Shown here piece by piece: positions 56,401-64,000 of a stretch of DNA of 64,000 bases (its first letter is position 1; each line of letters starts with the position of its first letter). Position numbers and translations under genes: made by a program. This DNA is from Pyruvatibacter sp. HU-CL02332 (GTDB lineage: Bacteria; Pseudomonadota; Alphaproteobacteria; CGMCC-115125). The notes beneath the pieces were generated by a model. That model saw only the letters and a program-made list of their open reading frames with translations, was not told where the DNA came from and made no database searches. The stretch lies in contig NZ_BAABWK010000002.1 of the NCBI RefSeq assembly GCF_040362765.1, forward strand, positions 248,001 through 312,000, read 5' to 3'.

Positions 56401-59331
56401 ATGCGGGCTTTTTGGCCAAACGATGAAACAACAGAAGCAAGCCGCTCAGTGTCAGATATCGACGACAACGAACCCGTAGAAGATCCCGTAGCAACCAAAA
56501 GCTCCAGTGATGGCGCTGGAGGAGAACCACCTGCCGGTGGCTCTGATGGACCTTCCGACGGCCCCGGTGAAGGCATAGGCCGCATCTCAATCGAAGATGA
56601 GATGCGCAGTTCCTATCTCGACTATGCCATGAGCGTGATCGTGTCGCGTGCGCTGCCTGATGCCCGCGATGGCCTCAAGCCTGTGCATCGTCGCATCCTG
56701 TTTTCGATGAATGAGAACGGGTACGACTGGAACAAGCCGTACCGTAAGTCAGCGCGTGTCGTCGGTGATGTGATCGGTAAATATCACCCCCACGGTGACC
56801 AATCGATCTATGACGCGCTGGTGCGTATGGCGCAGGACTTTTCCCTGCGTCTGCCTCTGCTGGACGGACAGGGCAACTTTGGCTCTGTCGATGGCGATCC
56901 ACCGGCCGCCATGCGTTACACCGAAGTGCGTATGGGCAAGCCGGCCCACGCGCTGTTGGAAGATATCGACAAGGACACGGTCGATTTCCAGAACAACTAC
57001 GATGACAGCGAGCGCGAACCTGTTGTCCTGCCTGCGCGCTTTCCAAACCTGCTGGTCAATGGTGCGGGCGGCATTGCTGTCGGCATGGCGACGAACATTC
57101 CGCCACACAACCTTGGCGAAGTTGTTGATGCCTGCATCGCGTCACTTGATACGCCGACAATCGGCATTGATGAACTGATGCAGATCGTGCCGGGGCCGGA
57201 CTTTCCGACTGGCGGCATGATCCTTGGCCGCTCTGGCATCAACACGGCCTATCGTGATGGACGCGGTTCTGTCGTCATGCGCGGCAAAGTTCATATTGAA
57301 CAAACCCGCGGTGACCGCGAAGCCATCATCATCACCGAGATCCCCTACCAGGTGAACAAGTCATCGATGGTGGAGAAGATTGCCGAACTGGTGCGCGAGA
57401 AGCGCGTGGAAGGCATTTCTGATCTGCGCGACGAAAGTGACCGCGACGGTATGCGCGTTGTGGTGGAGCTGAAGCGGGATGCGGTCTCGGACGTTGTCCT
57501 GAACCAGCTCTATCGCTTCTCTCAGCTGCAGACGTCATTTGGCTGCAACATGATCGCGCTCAATGGTGGTCGGCCGGAAGTGCTGACCCTCAAGGGGTTT
57601 ATTGATGCGTTTCTGGCGTTCCGCGAAGAGGTTGTTACCCGTCGCACCAAGTTTGAACTCAACAAGGCCCGTGACCGCGCTCACGTGCTGGTTGGCCTGG
57701 CCATTGCCGTTGCCAACATTGATGAAGTCATTCGTCTGATCCGCAGTGCGCCTGATCCTGCGACCGCGCGCCGGCAGCTGATGGAGCGCGACTGGCCCGC
57801 CGCTGATGTGGCACCGCTGGTGCAGCTGATTGCCGATCCGCGTCACGTGCTGACCGATGGCAATACGCTGCGCATGAGCGAGGAGCAGGCCCGTGCGATC
57901 CTTGACCTGCGTCTGCAACGCCTCACGGCCCTTGGCCGCGACGAAGTCGGCGATGAGCTCAAAGGTCTTGGCGAGAAGATCGAGGACTACCTCGAAACAC
58001 TGCGGTCGAAGGAAAAACTCTCCGGTATCATCCGCGACGAGCTGCAGGCTGTCCGCGATGAGTTTGCCACGCCGCGCCGGACTGAAATCATGGAGTCACT
58101 GGGTGACTTCGAAGATGAAGACCTGATCCAGCGTGAAGAGATGGTCGTGACCGTTTCTCATGGCGGCTACATCAAGCGCGTGCCGCTGGATACCTATCGA
58201 GCGCAGCGCCGGGGCGGCAAAGGCCGCTCAGGCATGGCGACCAAGGACGAAGATTTCGTCAGCAGCATTTTTGTTGCCAACACGCATACGCCCATCCTGT
58301 TCTTCTCCTCCGAGGGCATGGTCTATCGTCTGAAGGTCTGGCGTTTACCCGCCGGCTCGCCGCAGTCTCGTGGCAAGGCGATGGTCAATCTGCTGCCGCT
58401 GAAAGAAGGCGAGCGCATTACGACCGTCATGCCGATGCCTGAGGATGAAGAAAGCTGGGGCGACCAGCAGCTGATGTTTGCCACCCGCAAGGGCAATGTG
58501 CGGCGTAATCAGTTATCTGATTTCGTCCGCATCAATGTCAGCGGCAAGATTGCCATGAAGCTGGATGATCCCGAAGACGGCATTCTCGGCGTGGCCATCT
58601 GCGCGGAAGATGAAGACGTTCTGCTGACGACCGCCAAGGGCAGGGCGATCCGCTTCCCGGCAACCGATGTGCGTGTGTTCACCGGACGCACGTCCACTGG
58701 TGTACGCGGTATCCGGCTTGACGACGACGACGACGTGATTGCCATGGCCATGCTGCATCATTCAGGTGCAACACCAGCTGAGGCGCGAGCCTATCTGAAG
58801 CAGGCGAAAGTCATGCGTGCGGCTGTGGACGATGACGCACCGGCAGAAGAGACTGAAGAGGCTGCTGACGATACTGGCGATGACGTTACGCTTTCGCCTG
58901 AGCGGTACGCGGAACTTGGCGCGCGCGAGCAGTTTGTGCTTGCTGTTTCGGTCAACGGCTTTGGCAAACGCACGTCCTCATTTGAGTACCGGACGTCAGG
59001 TCGCGGCGGCAAAGGCATCATTGCCATGACGGTGACGCCGCGTAACGGCAAGCTGGTGGCGGTGTTCCCTGTGGATGAAGCTGACCAGATCATGCTGGTA
59101 ACGGATGCCGGACAGCTCATCCGCTGCCCGGTCAATGATGTGCGTGTGGCGGGACGGGCCACCCAGGGTGTCACCATCTTCCGCACGGCTGATGAAGAGA
59201 GCGTGGTGTCTGTTTCTCACATTGCAGACGCTTCAAACGAAGATGAAGACGAAACAGCCGGTAACAATGATGACGGATCGTCAGGTAATGACGACACGCC
59301 AACCCTCGACGAACCGGGTTCTGACGGCTAA
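56401..59331 (+). CDS. gyrA: DNA gyrase subunit A
   Basis: A 976-residue type II topoisomerase subunit. The catalytic Tyr is Y173 in AAMRYTE; the quinolone region reads [10 protein letters not shown] (130-138), with Gln at the position of E. coli Ser83 and Asp retained at that of Asp87. The C-terminal beta-pinwheel is complete, with the GyrA-box-like [10 protein letters not shown] and an acidic tail. The N-terminus (about 60 residues, acidic and Gly/Pro-rich) precedes the usual start [16 protein letters not shown]. The start is uncertain: ATG at 56401 or GTG at 56449. Confidence 0.96.
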   Translation: MRAFWPNDETTEASRSVSDIDDNEPVEDPVATKSSSDGAGGEPPAGGSDGPSDGPGEGIGRISIEDEMRSSYLDYAMSVIVSRALPDARDGLKPVHRRILFSMNENGYDWNKPYRKSARVVGDVIGKYHPHGDQSIYDALVRMAQDFSLRLPLLDGQGNFGSVDGDPPAAMRYTEVRMGKPAHALLEDIDKDTVDFQNNYDDSEREPVVLPARFPNLLVNGAGGIAVGMATNIPPHNLGEVVDACIASLDTPTIGIDELMQIVPGPDFPTGGMILGRSGINTAYRDGRGSVVMRGKVHIEQTRGDREAIIITEIPYQVNKSSMVEKIAELVREKRVEGISDLRDESDRDGMRVVVELKRDAVSDVVLNQLYRFSQLQTSFGCNMIALNGGRPEVLTLKGFIDAFLAFREEVVTRRTKFELNKARDRAHVLVGLAIAVANIDEVIRLIRSAPDPATARRQLMERDWPAADVAPLVQLIADPRHVLTDGNTLRMSEEQARAILDLRLQRLTALGRDEVGDELKGLGEKIEDYLETLRSKEKLSGIIRDELQAVRDEFATPRRTEIMESLGDFEDEDLIQREEMVVTVSHGGYIKRVPLDTYRAQRRGGKGRSGMATKDEDFVSSIFVANTHTPILFFSSEGMVYRLKVWRLPAGSPQSRGKAMVNLLPLKEGERITTVMPMPEDEESWGDQQLMFATRKGNVRRNQLSDFVRINVSGKIAMKLDDPEDGILGVAICAEDEDVLLTTAKGRAIRFPATDVRVFTGRTSTGVRGIRLDDDDDVIAMAMLHHSGATPAEARAYLKQAKVMRAAVDDDAPAEETEEAADDTGDDVTLSPERYAELGAREQFVLAVSVNGFGKRTSSFEYRTSGRGGKGIIAMTVTPRNGKLVAVFPVDEADQIMLVTDAGQLIRCPVNDVRVAGRATQGVTIFRTADEESVVSVSHIADASNEDEDETAGNNDDGSSGNDDTPTLDEPGSDG

Positions 59332-59416
59332 AACGACGATCAAATCCGGGCTGCAAGCGTGGAAATGCCGCAACGCGGTTCACTAGGACAACAAATAAAA
59401 ACGGGAGCCGGCCGGA

Positions 59417-59941
59417 ATGATGAAACGGACGGGGCTGTATCCGGGGACTTTTGACCCGATTACCAATGGCCACCTAGACATCATTAACCGTGGACTGAAG
59501 ATGGTTGACCATCTCGTCATCGGTGTTGCCATCAACCGCGACAAGGGGCCTTTGTTTGCTCTTGAGGACCGCGTGGCAATGGTTGAGGAAGAGGTCGGGA
59601 AGCTCATCGAAGCCTCTGACAGCAAGACGACGGTCAAAGTTCAACCATTTGAATCCCTCCTGATGCATTTCGCTGAGGAAATCGGCGCACAAATGATCAT
59701 CCGTGGACTGCGTGCCGTGTCAGACTTTGAATATGAATTCCAGATGGCCGGCATGAATGAACGCCTTAATCCGGACATAGAGACAGTGTTCCTGATGGCA
59801 GAAGCGCAGCATCAGGCTGTTGCCTCGCGGCTTGTAAAAGAGATTGCCCGGCTAGGTGGTGACATTTCACATTTCACCACCCCAATGGTTCAGGATCGTT
59901 TGCTGACCCGTTTTGCCGAACTCAAACAGGCCGCATCCTGA
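59417..59941 (+). CDS. coaD: Phosphopantetheine adenylyltransferase
   Basis: A 174-residue nucleotidyltransferase that makes dephospho-CoA. GLYPGTFDPITNGHLDII carries the T/HxGH motif (Gly18-His19), IIRGLRAVSDFEYEFQMA and the C-terminal GGDISHFTTPMV complete the family. GGAG lies upstream of the ATG. It follows gyrA by 85 bases. Length is normal. Confidence 0.96.
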   Translation: MMKRTGLYPGTFDPITNGHLDIINRGLKMVDHLVIGVAINRDKGPLFALEDRVAMVEEEVGKLIEASDSKTTVKVQPFESLLMHFAEEIGAQMIIRGLRAVSDFEYEFQMAGMNERLNPDIETVFLMAEAQHQAVASRLVKEIARLGGDISHFTTPMVQDRLLTRFAELKQAAS

Positions 59942-59987
59942 TCTGGCGCCACATCGGCACAAGACACTTTTGGGAGAGTTTCACCTT

Positions 59988-60593
59988 ATGCGTATGTCAT
60001 TGACCCGAACCTGGCTTTCAGCGCTGGCACTGGTTGCTATTGCTGCGATCGCGTTCAACAAACCCGCCATGGCGCAGGCCCCCTTCGAGGATGATACATC
60101 CAACATTCTTGTGCTTGAACTGAGCACCGGCACTGTTGAAATCATGATGCGGCCAGATCTTGCGCCGCTCCATGTCGAACGTATCAAGAAGCTGGCCCGC
60201 GAGAAGTTCTATGACGGCATCATCTTTCATCGGGTGATCGACGGTTTCATGGCACAGACCGGCGACCCTGCCGGCACCGGAGCCGGTGGCTCCACGTATC
60301 CTGACCTGCCTGCTGAGTTCACGGAAACAAAATTCCGTCGCGGTACCATTGGTGCAGCCCGCACGGCAGACCCGAACAGTGCCAACAGCCAGTTCTTCAT
60401 CATGTTCAATCTGGCTCGCCACATGAACAATCCACGTAACCCGTCCGGCTTCTACACCGTATGGGGTGAAGTCATTTCCGGCATGGATGCTGTGGACGAC
60501 CTGCCGAAGGGCGAACCACCTGCGAGCCCTGGCAAAATCATCACTGCACGGATTAAATCCGACCTTGCGCCTGCAGCTCCTGCGGCGCCCTGA
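59988..60593 (+). CDS. Exported cyclophilin-type peptidyl-prolyl isomerase
   Basis: A 201-residue PPIase with a signal peptide (hydrophobic 9-23, cleavage Ala-Met-Ala-Gln). The fold is shown by [21 protein letters not shown] (catalytic Arg), NSQFFIMF, and YTVWGEVISGMDAVDDL. It accelerates folding of periplasmic proteins. GGGAGAG lies ten bases before the ATG at 59988. The next gene encodes a cytoplasmic relative. Confidence 0.93.
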   Translation: MRMSLTRTWLSALALVAIAAIAFNKPAMAQAPFEDDTSNILVLELSTGTVEIMMRPDLAPLHVERIKKLAREKFYDGIIFHRVIDGFMAQTGDPAGTGAGGSTYPDLPAEFTETKFRRGTIGAARTADPNSANSQFFIMFNLARHMNNPRNPSGFYTVWGEVISGMDAVDDLPKGEPPASPGKIITARIKSDLAPAAPAAP

Positions 60594-60632
60594 AACTAAA
60601 CGACACGATCTCACAACAGAAAAGAGAGAGCG

Positions 60633-61100
60633 ATGACAGACGCCTCGCCTGAAGACACCCTGATCCTGACACTGAAAACAGGTGACGTAAAAATCGCCCT
60701 GCGGCCGGACCTTGCACCAAACCATGTTGCCCGCATCAAGGAACTGGTACGTGATGGCTTTTACAATCAGATTGTCTTCCACCGTGTGATTGACAACTTC
60801 ATGGCGCAGACCGGCGATCCCACCGGAACCGGCATGGGTGGCTCCGGCAAGAACCTTGCTGCCGAGTTCTCGAATGAAGCTCACGTGCGGGGCACATGCT
60901 CCATGGCACGTGCTGCAGATCCCGACAGTGCCGACAGCCAGTTCTTCATCTGCTTCCAGGAATCCTCCTGGCTTGATGGCCAATACACAGTCTGGGGTCA
61001 GGTCGTTGACGGCATGGATCATGTAGATGCCATTGCCAAGGGCGAGCCACCGGCAACCCCTGACAAGATCGAGAAGGCCGTCATTGCCGCAGACGCCTGA
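60633..61100 (+). CDS. Cytoplasmic cyclophilin-type peptidyl-prolyl isomerase
   Basis: A 155-residue PPIase without signal peptide. [32 protein letters not shown] and [15 protein letters not shown] are the cyclophilin core. GAGAG precedes the ATG. It lies 39 bases after the exported paralogue and 22 before queA, and the pair probably arose by duplication. Confidence 0.93.
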   Translation: MTDASPEDTLILTLKTGDVKIALRPDLAPNHVARIKELVRDGFYNQIVFHRVIDNFMAQTGDPTGTGMGGSGKNLAAEFSNEAHVRGTCSMARAADPDSADSQFFICFQESSWLDGQYTVWGQVVDGMDHVDAIAKGEPPATPDKIEKAVIAADA

Positions 61101-61122
61101 TCCGGCAACCGGGGCAACGGAT

Positions 61123-62202
61123 ATGACCGACAGCCTCGATGCCTATGACTTTACGTTACCCGAAGAGCTTATTGCGCTGCGTCCCGCCCAACCGCGAGAC
61201 GCAGCGCGATTGCTTGTGGTCAATGCTGCCAAGCCAGGCTCCATCGCAGACGCAGGTGTGCTGGAGCTTGCTGATTTTCTGAAATCCGGTGACGTACTCG
61301 TGGCCAATGATACCCGCGTGATACATGCCCGGCTGCGTGGCATACGACACCGGGGCGATGCTGAGGCGCATATTGAGCTGCTTCTGCACAAGCCGATGCC
61401 GGATCCGGGTCATTGGCAGGCCTTTGCGCGCCCCGCCAAACGCCTTAAACCCGGCGAAACCGTTGAGTGCGTAGAAGGCCTCAAGGCGCACATTGTAAGC
61501 CGAGACGGCGGCGAGGTTGTGGTCCGGCTGGAAGCCGCCGGACAAACACTTGATGAAGCGATTGCCTCTGCCGGTGAAATGCCTCTGCCTCCTTACATTG
61601 AAGGCAAGCGCAAGGCCGACGCGCGGGATGAAGAAGATTACCAGACCGTTTTTGCGCAGGCCGACGGATCCGTGGCCGCCCCAACGGCAGGACTTCATTT
61701 CACGGATCGCGTCCTTCAGTCCCTCGCAGACAAGGGCATCTCGCAGGAAGCCGTCACATTGCATGTGGGGGCGGGCACCTTTCTGCCAGTCAAATCCGAC
61801 ACCCTGGCGGGCCACAAGATGCATTCGGAGTGGGGCGAGGTCACGGAAGAAACTGCGCAACGGTTGAACGAGGCCCGCCGCGCTGGTGGTCGCATCATTG
61901 CTGTTGGCACCACATCCATGCGGCTACTTGAAAGCGCTGTTGATGAAAATGGGGTCTTTCATTCGTTTCAGGCAGAGACGGATATTTTCATCAAGCCGGG
62001 CCATCGCTTCCGTGCGGTGGACGTGTTGATGACCAATTTTCATCTACCACGCTCGACGCTGTTTGTGCTGGTGTCAGCATTTGCCGGCGTTACAACCATG
62101 CGGCAAGCCTATAAGCACGCAATCGACACGGGCTACCGTTTCTATTCCTATGGCGATAGCAGCCTGCTTTTCCCTAATTCTCAGGACAACGCCGCGACAT
62201 GA
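61123..62202 (+). CDS. queA: S-adenosylmethionine:tRNA ribosyltransferase-isomerase
   Basis: A 359-residue enzyme that converts preQ1 in tRNA to epoxyqueuosine. [23 protein letters not shown] is the family start; [41 protein letters not shown] and [20 protein letters not shown] are diagnostic. The ATG at 61123 fits the family; a longer frame from 61027 is a shadow of the PPIase gene. The stop overlaps tgt by four bases. Confidence 0.96.
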   Translation: MTDSLDAYDFTLPEELIALRPAQPRDAARLLVVNAAKPGSIADAGVLELADFLKSGDVLVANDTRVIHARLRGIRHRGDAEAHIELLLHKPMPDPGHWQAFARPAKRLKPGETVECVEGLKAHIVSRDGGEVVVRLEAAGQTLDEAIASAGEMPLPPYIEGKRKADARDEEDYQTVFAQADGSVAAPTAGLHFTDRVLQSLADKGISQEAVTLHVGAGTFLPVKSDTLAGHKMHSEWGEVTEETAQRLNEARRAGGRIIAVGTTSMRLLESAVDENGVFHSFQAETDIFIKPGHRFRAVDVLMTNFHLPRSTLFVLVSAFAGVTTMRQAYKHAIDTGYRFYSYGDSSLLFPNSQDNAAT

Positions 62203-63338
62203 CGAGCTTTGACTTTCACCTTGATGCGACCGATGGCGAAGCACGGACAGGCCGAATAGAAACGCCGCGCGGCACCATTCGCACGCCAGCGTTTATGCCC
62301 GTCGGCACGGCCGGGACGGTCAAAGCGATGACGACAGACACCGTGAAATCAACCGGTGCAGATATCGTTCTGGGCAACACTTATCATCTGATGCTTCGTC
62401 CGGGTGCGGAGGAAGTCGCGGCTCTTGGCGGGCTCCACAAGTTCATGAACTGGGACAAACCCATTCTGACGGACTCGGGTGGGTTTCAGGTCTGGTCCCT
62501 CGCCAAACTGCGCAAGATGACCGATGAGGGTGTAACTTTTCAAAGCCACATCGATGGCTCAACACATTCGCTGACGCCGGAACGCTCAATCGAAATCCAG
62601 TGTCTGCTGGGCGCGGACATTCAGATGATTCTGGATGAATGCACTGACTATCCTGCGACCCGCGAACAGGCCCAATCCAGCATGGATCTAACCACGCGAT
62701 GGGCGAAACGCTCCAAGCAGGCCTTTGCAGATCAACCTCACCGTAAGGAAGGTCAGGCGCTGTTCGGCATCGTGCAGGGCTCGACGTATCCAGATCTGCG
62801 CCTGCAACATGCTGAGGCTCTGGTGGATATCGGTTTTCACGGCTATGCCCTTGGGGGGCTGTCGGTGGGGGAAGAGCAGGGCGCCATGCTGGAAACGGTC
62901 GAAGCCGTCGCTCCGGCGCTGCCAAAACAGCAGCCTCGTTACCTCATGGGCGTCGGCACGCCGGAGGATCTGGTGGAGGCCGTTCGGCGGGGCATTGATA
63001 TGTTCGACTGCGTGATGCCGACGCGGTCTGGCCGCCATGGGCAGGCGTTTACGCGCCACGGGCGGGTTGCCCTTAAAAATGCCCGGCATGGCGCTGATCC
63101 TCGGCCGCTGGACGCGGACAGTCCCTGCGAGGCCTCGAATCTCTATTCGCGGGCCTACCTCCACCACCTTTACAAAAGCGGTGAGTATCTGGCCGCCATG
63201 CTCATCACCTGGAACAACGTGGCCTACTATCAGTGGTTAATGGCGCAGATGCGCGCCGCGATTGCCGAGGGCCGGTTTGAGGCGTTTGTGACCGATTTTT
63301 ATGCCCAACGCGAAGCAGGCGACATAGACCCCATTTAG
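62199..63338 (+). CDS. tgt: Queuine/preQ1 tRNA-ribosyltransferase with degenerate zinc site
   Basis: A 379-residue (beta/alpha)8 barrel that exchanges G34 for preQ1 in tRNAs for Asp, Asn, His and Tyr. Substrate-site segments are intact: [49 protein letters not shown] and [18 protein letters not shown]. The zinc motif is not: by alignment with E. coli (C302, C304, C307, H333), the residues here are S308, C310, S313 and N339. Only one ligand remains. The fold around it (YSRAYLHHL) is kept, so the enzyme is probably active without zinc. It overlaps queA. Confidence 0.94.
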   Translation: MTSFDFHLDATDGEARTGRIETPRGTIRTPAFMPVGTAGTVKAMTTDTVKSTGADIVLGNTYHLMLRPGAEEVAALGGLHKFMNWDKPILTDSGGFQVWSLAKLRKMTDEGVTFQSHIDGSTHSLTPERSIEIQCLLGADIQMILDECTDYPATREQAQSSMDLTTRWAKRSKQAFADQPHRKEGQALFGIVQGSTYPDLRLQHAEALVDIGFHGYALGGLSVGEEQGAMLETVEAVAPALPKQQPRYLMGVGTPEDLVEAVRRGIDMFDCVMPTRSGRHGQAFTRHGRVALKNARHGADPRPLDADSPCEASNLYSRAYLHHLYKSGEYLAAMLITWNNVAYYQWLMAQMRAAIAEGRFEAFVTDFYAQREAGDIDPI

Positions 63339-63399
63339 GGACCCATTTGGGCCAGCATTTGAGCAGCCCAGACCCGACAAAATGGCGCGGAATTGCAGG

Positions 63400-63428
63400 T
63401 TGACCGCAGCGCTTTGCGCCCCTAGTTT
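63400..63428 (+). promoter_or_regulatory. Putative promoter of tRNA-Lys
   Basis: TTGACC (63400-63405) and TAGTTT (63423-63428) are spaced by exactly 17 bases and lie 47 bases before the mature tRNA. A plausible stable-RNA promoter, recognised by pattern only. Confidence 0.45.
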
Positions 63429-63475
63429 CCCGCCACACATGCACGCCGGGCCTTGCAACCCGCAGAGCACTAAGT

Positions 63476-63551
63476 GGGCCCGTAGCTCAGCTGGTAGAGC
63501 GGCTGACTTTTAATCAGTAGGTCACAGGTTCGAACCCTGTCGGGCTCACCA
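63476..63551 (+). tRNA. tRNA-Lys (anticodon TTT)
   Basis: Seventy-six bases fold as a full cloverleaf: acceptor GGGCCCG with CGGGCTC (one G-T), D stem GCTC/GAGC, anticodon stem GCTGA/TCAGT with loop CTTTTAA (anticodon TTT at 63509-63511), five-base variable loop, and T arm ACAGG-TTCGAAC-CCTGT. The CCA end is encoded. It reads AAA and AAG codons. Confidence 0.97.
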
Positions 63552-63645
63552 CTCTCTCTTTTCCAAGACACGCCAAAATAGACAGCCCCCCTTTGGGGAT
63601 GCCGCTATGCTGGAGAACTATGGAAATGGGCGAGGGGACATCTCA

Positions 63646-63978
63646 ATGACAAAACGGACTTTTGAATTCTTGGTTCTGGCGGCAGGGCTCGGTTTCACCT
63701 TGGCCTTTGCGGTTATCGTGGTCCCCCCCTTGTTCGAATCCGGCGACATCATTGGTGCGTTTGGTGCGGGGTTTGTGAATCCCTATGCCTCGGGCTACTC
63801 GCTGGACACTATCCTGTGCGGCGTCATTCTCGCGATCTGGGTCCTGTATGAGCGCAGTGCCCACGGGATTGCCCATGGCTGGATTGTTCTGCCACTCATT
63901 CTTGTGCCCGGTGTCGCCACGGCCTTTGCGCTTTACCTTGTTATCAGAACCCGAAGCGGGGCTGTATCGAACGCCTGA
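63646..63978 (+). CDS. DUF2834 family membrane protein
   Basis: A 110-residue protein with three hydrophobic helices (about 7-29, 51-70 and 78-98). NPYASGYSLDTILCGVILAIWVLYE matches DUF2834, a small membrane family of unknown function. GAGGGGA lies eight bases before the ATG at 63646, which I prefer to an in-frame ATG at 63607. It follows the tRNA gene; a small CCCC/GGGG hairpin (near 63586) lies between them. Confidence 0.75.
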   Translation: MTKRTFEFLVLAAGLGFTLAFAVIVVPPLFESGDIIGAFGAGFVNPYASGYSLDTILCGVILAIWVLYERSAHGIAHGWIVLPLILVPGVATAFALYLVIRTRSGAVSNA

Positions 63979-64000
63979 CGGCGGCTTTAAGCTGTGCTTT

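Noticed and set aside
60018-61022. Minus-strand frame of 334 residues across both cyclophilin genes
   Set aside because: It is antisense to two clear genes and shows no family motif; its apparent internal repeat reflects the duplication of the genes on the other strand.
1-64000. Prophage, insertion sequences, CRISPR arrays or a known defence island
   Set aside because: No transposase, integrase, phage structural gene, Cas gene or spaced repeat array was seen; the only repeat-flanked segment is the DUF2161 one, reported separately.

Overview
The window is a gene-dense stretch of chromosome from an alphaproteobacterium. The basis is family content and gene order: a tolC-popZ-valS block, a long collinear run argS-SPOR-nagZ-scpA-scpB-tatABC-serS-surE-pcm-LysM/M23-DUF815-yajC-secD-secF-squalene synthase family, an ErpA with no isc or suf genes beside it, trmFO, and a GAAC-N7-GAAC SOS box between uvrA and ssb. 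The lineage looks like Rhizobiales or Parvibaculales (inference only; no rRNA gene is present). I see no prophage, insertion sequence or CRISPR array.

Layout. 1-3.2 kb: the end of a protein-isoaspartate methyltransferase paralogue, tolC and the polar organiser popZ, closed by a terminator. 3.3-9.8 kb: valS, a periplasmic serine hydrolase of beta-lactamase fold, ilvD and a Sel1-repeat protein. 9.9-12.4 kb: a tightly overlapping retropepsin-like peptidase, RimK glutamate ligase and AstE-like deacylase, a plausible write/erase module for glutamate tails. 12.4-18 kb: EthD, M81 peptidase, GFA enzyme, exonuclease III, erpA, YtoQ and dGTPase. 18-36.9 kb: the conserved housekeeping run. It carries an orphan FbpC-like ATPase between scpB and tatA, and a PuuD-like membrane protein and sodB between secF and the squalene synthase homologue.

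36.9-48.3 kb is more accessory: trmFO, a small secreted protein of septoil-knot type, a DUF3179 protein, two tandem amidases, a DUF2161 nuclease-like gene bracketed by near-identical 26-base direct repeats, a Tat-exported PhoD-type phosphatase (its exporter tatABC is also in the window), an isocyanide-hydratase-like protein and an alpha/beta hydrolase behind alternative hairpins. 48.3-52.8 kb is a DNA repair island: uvrA with a histone-H1-like tail, a GNAT gene between the SOS box and uvrA, and divergent ssb. 52.8-56.2 kb holds an SDR-DoxX fusion, DUF2269, a TetR regulator and a PP2C-like phosphatase. 56.4-64 kb: gyrA, coaD, two cyclophilins, queA and tgt (queuosine synthesis), tRNA-Lys(TTT) and a DUF2834 membrane protein.

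Start codons were moved from the longest open frame wherever a Shine-Dalgarno sequence, signal peptide or family N-terminus indicated a better one. At least four genes (tolC, scpA, the GFA gene, uvrA) appear to start with TTG. All family assignments come from recognising motifs by eye; no search was run.
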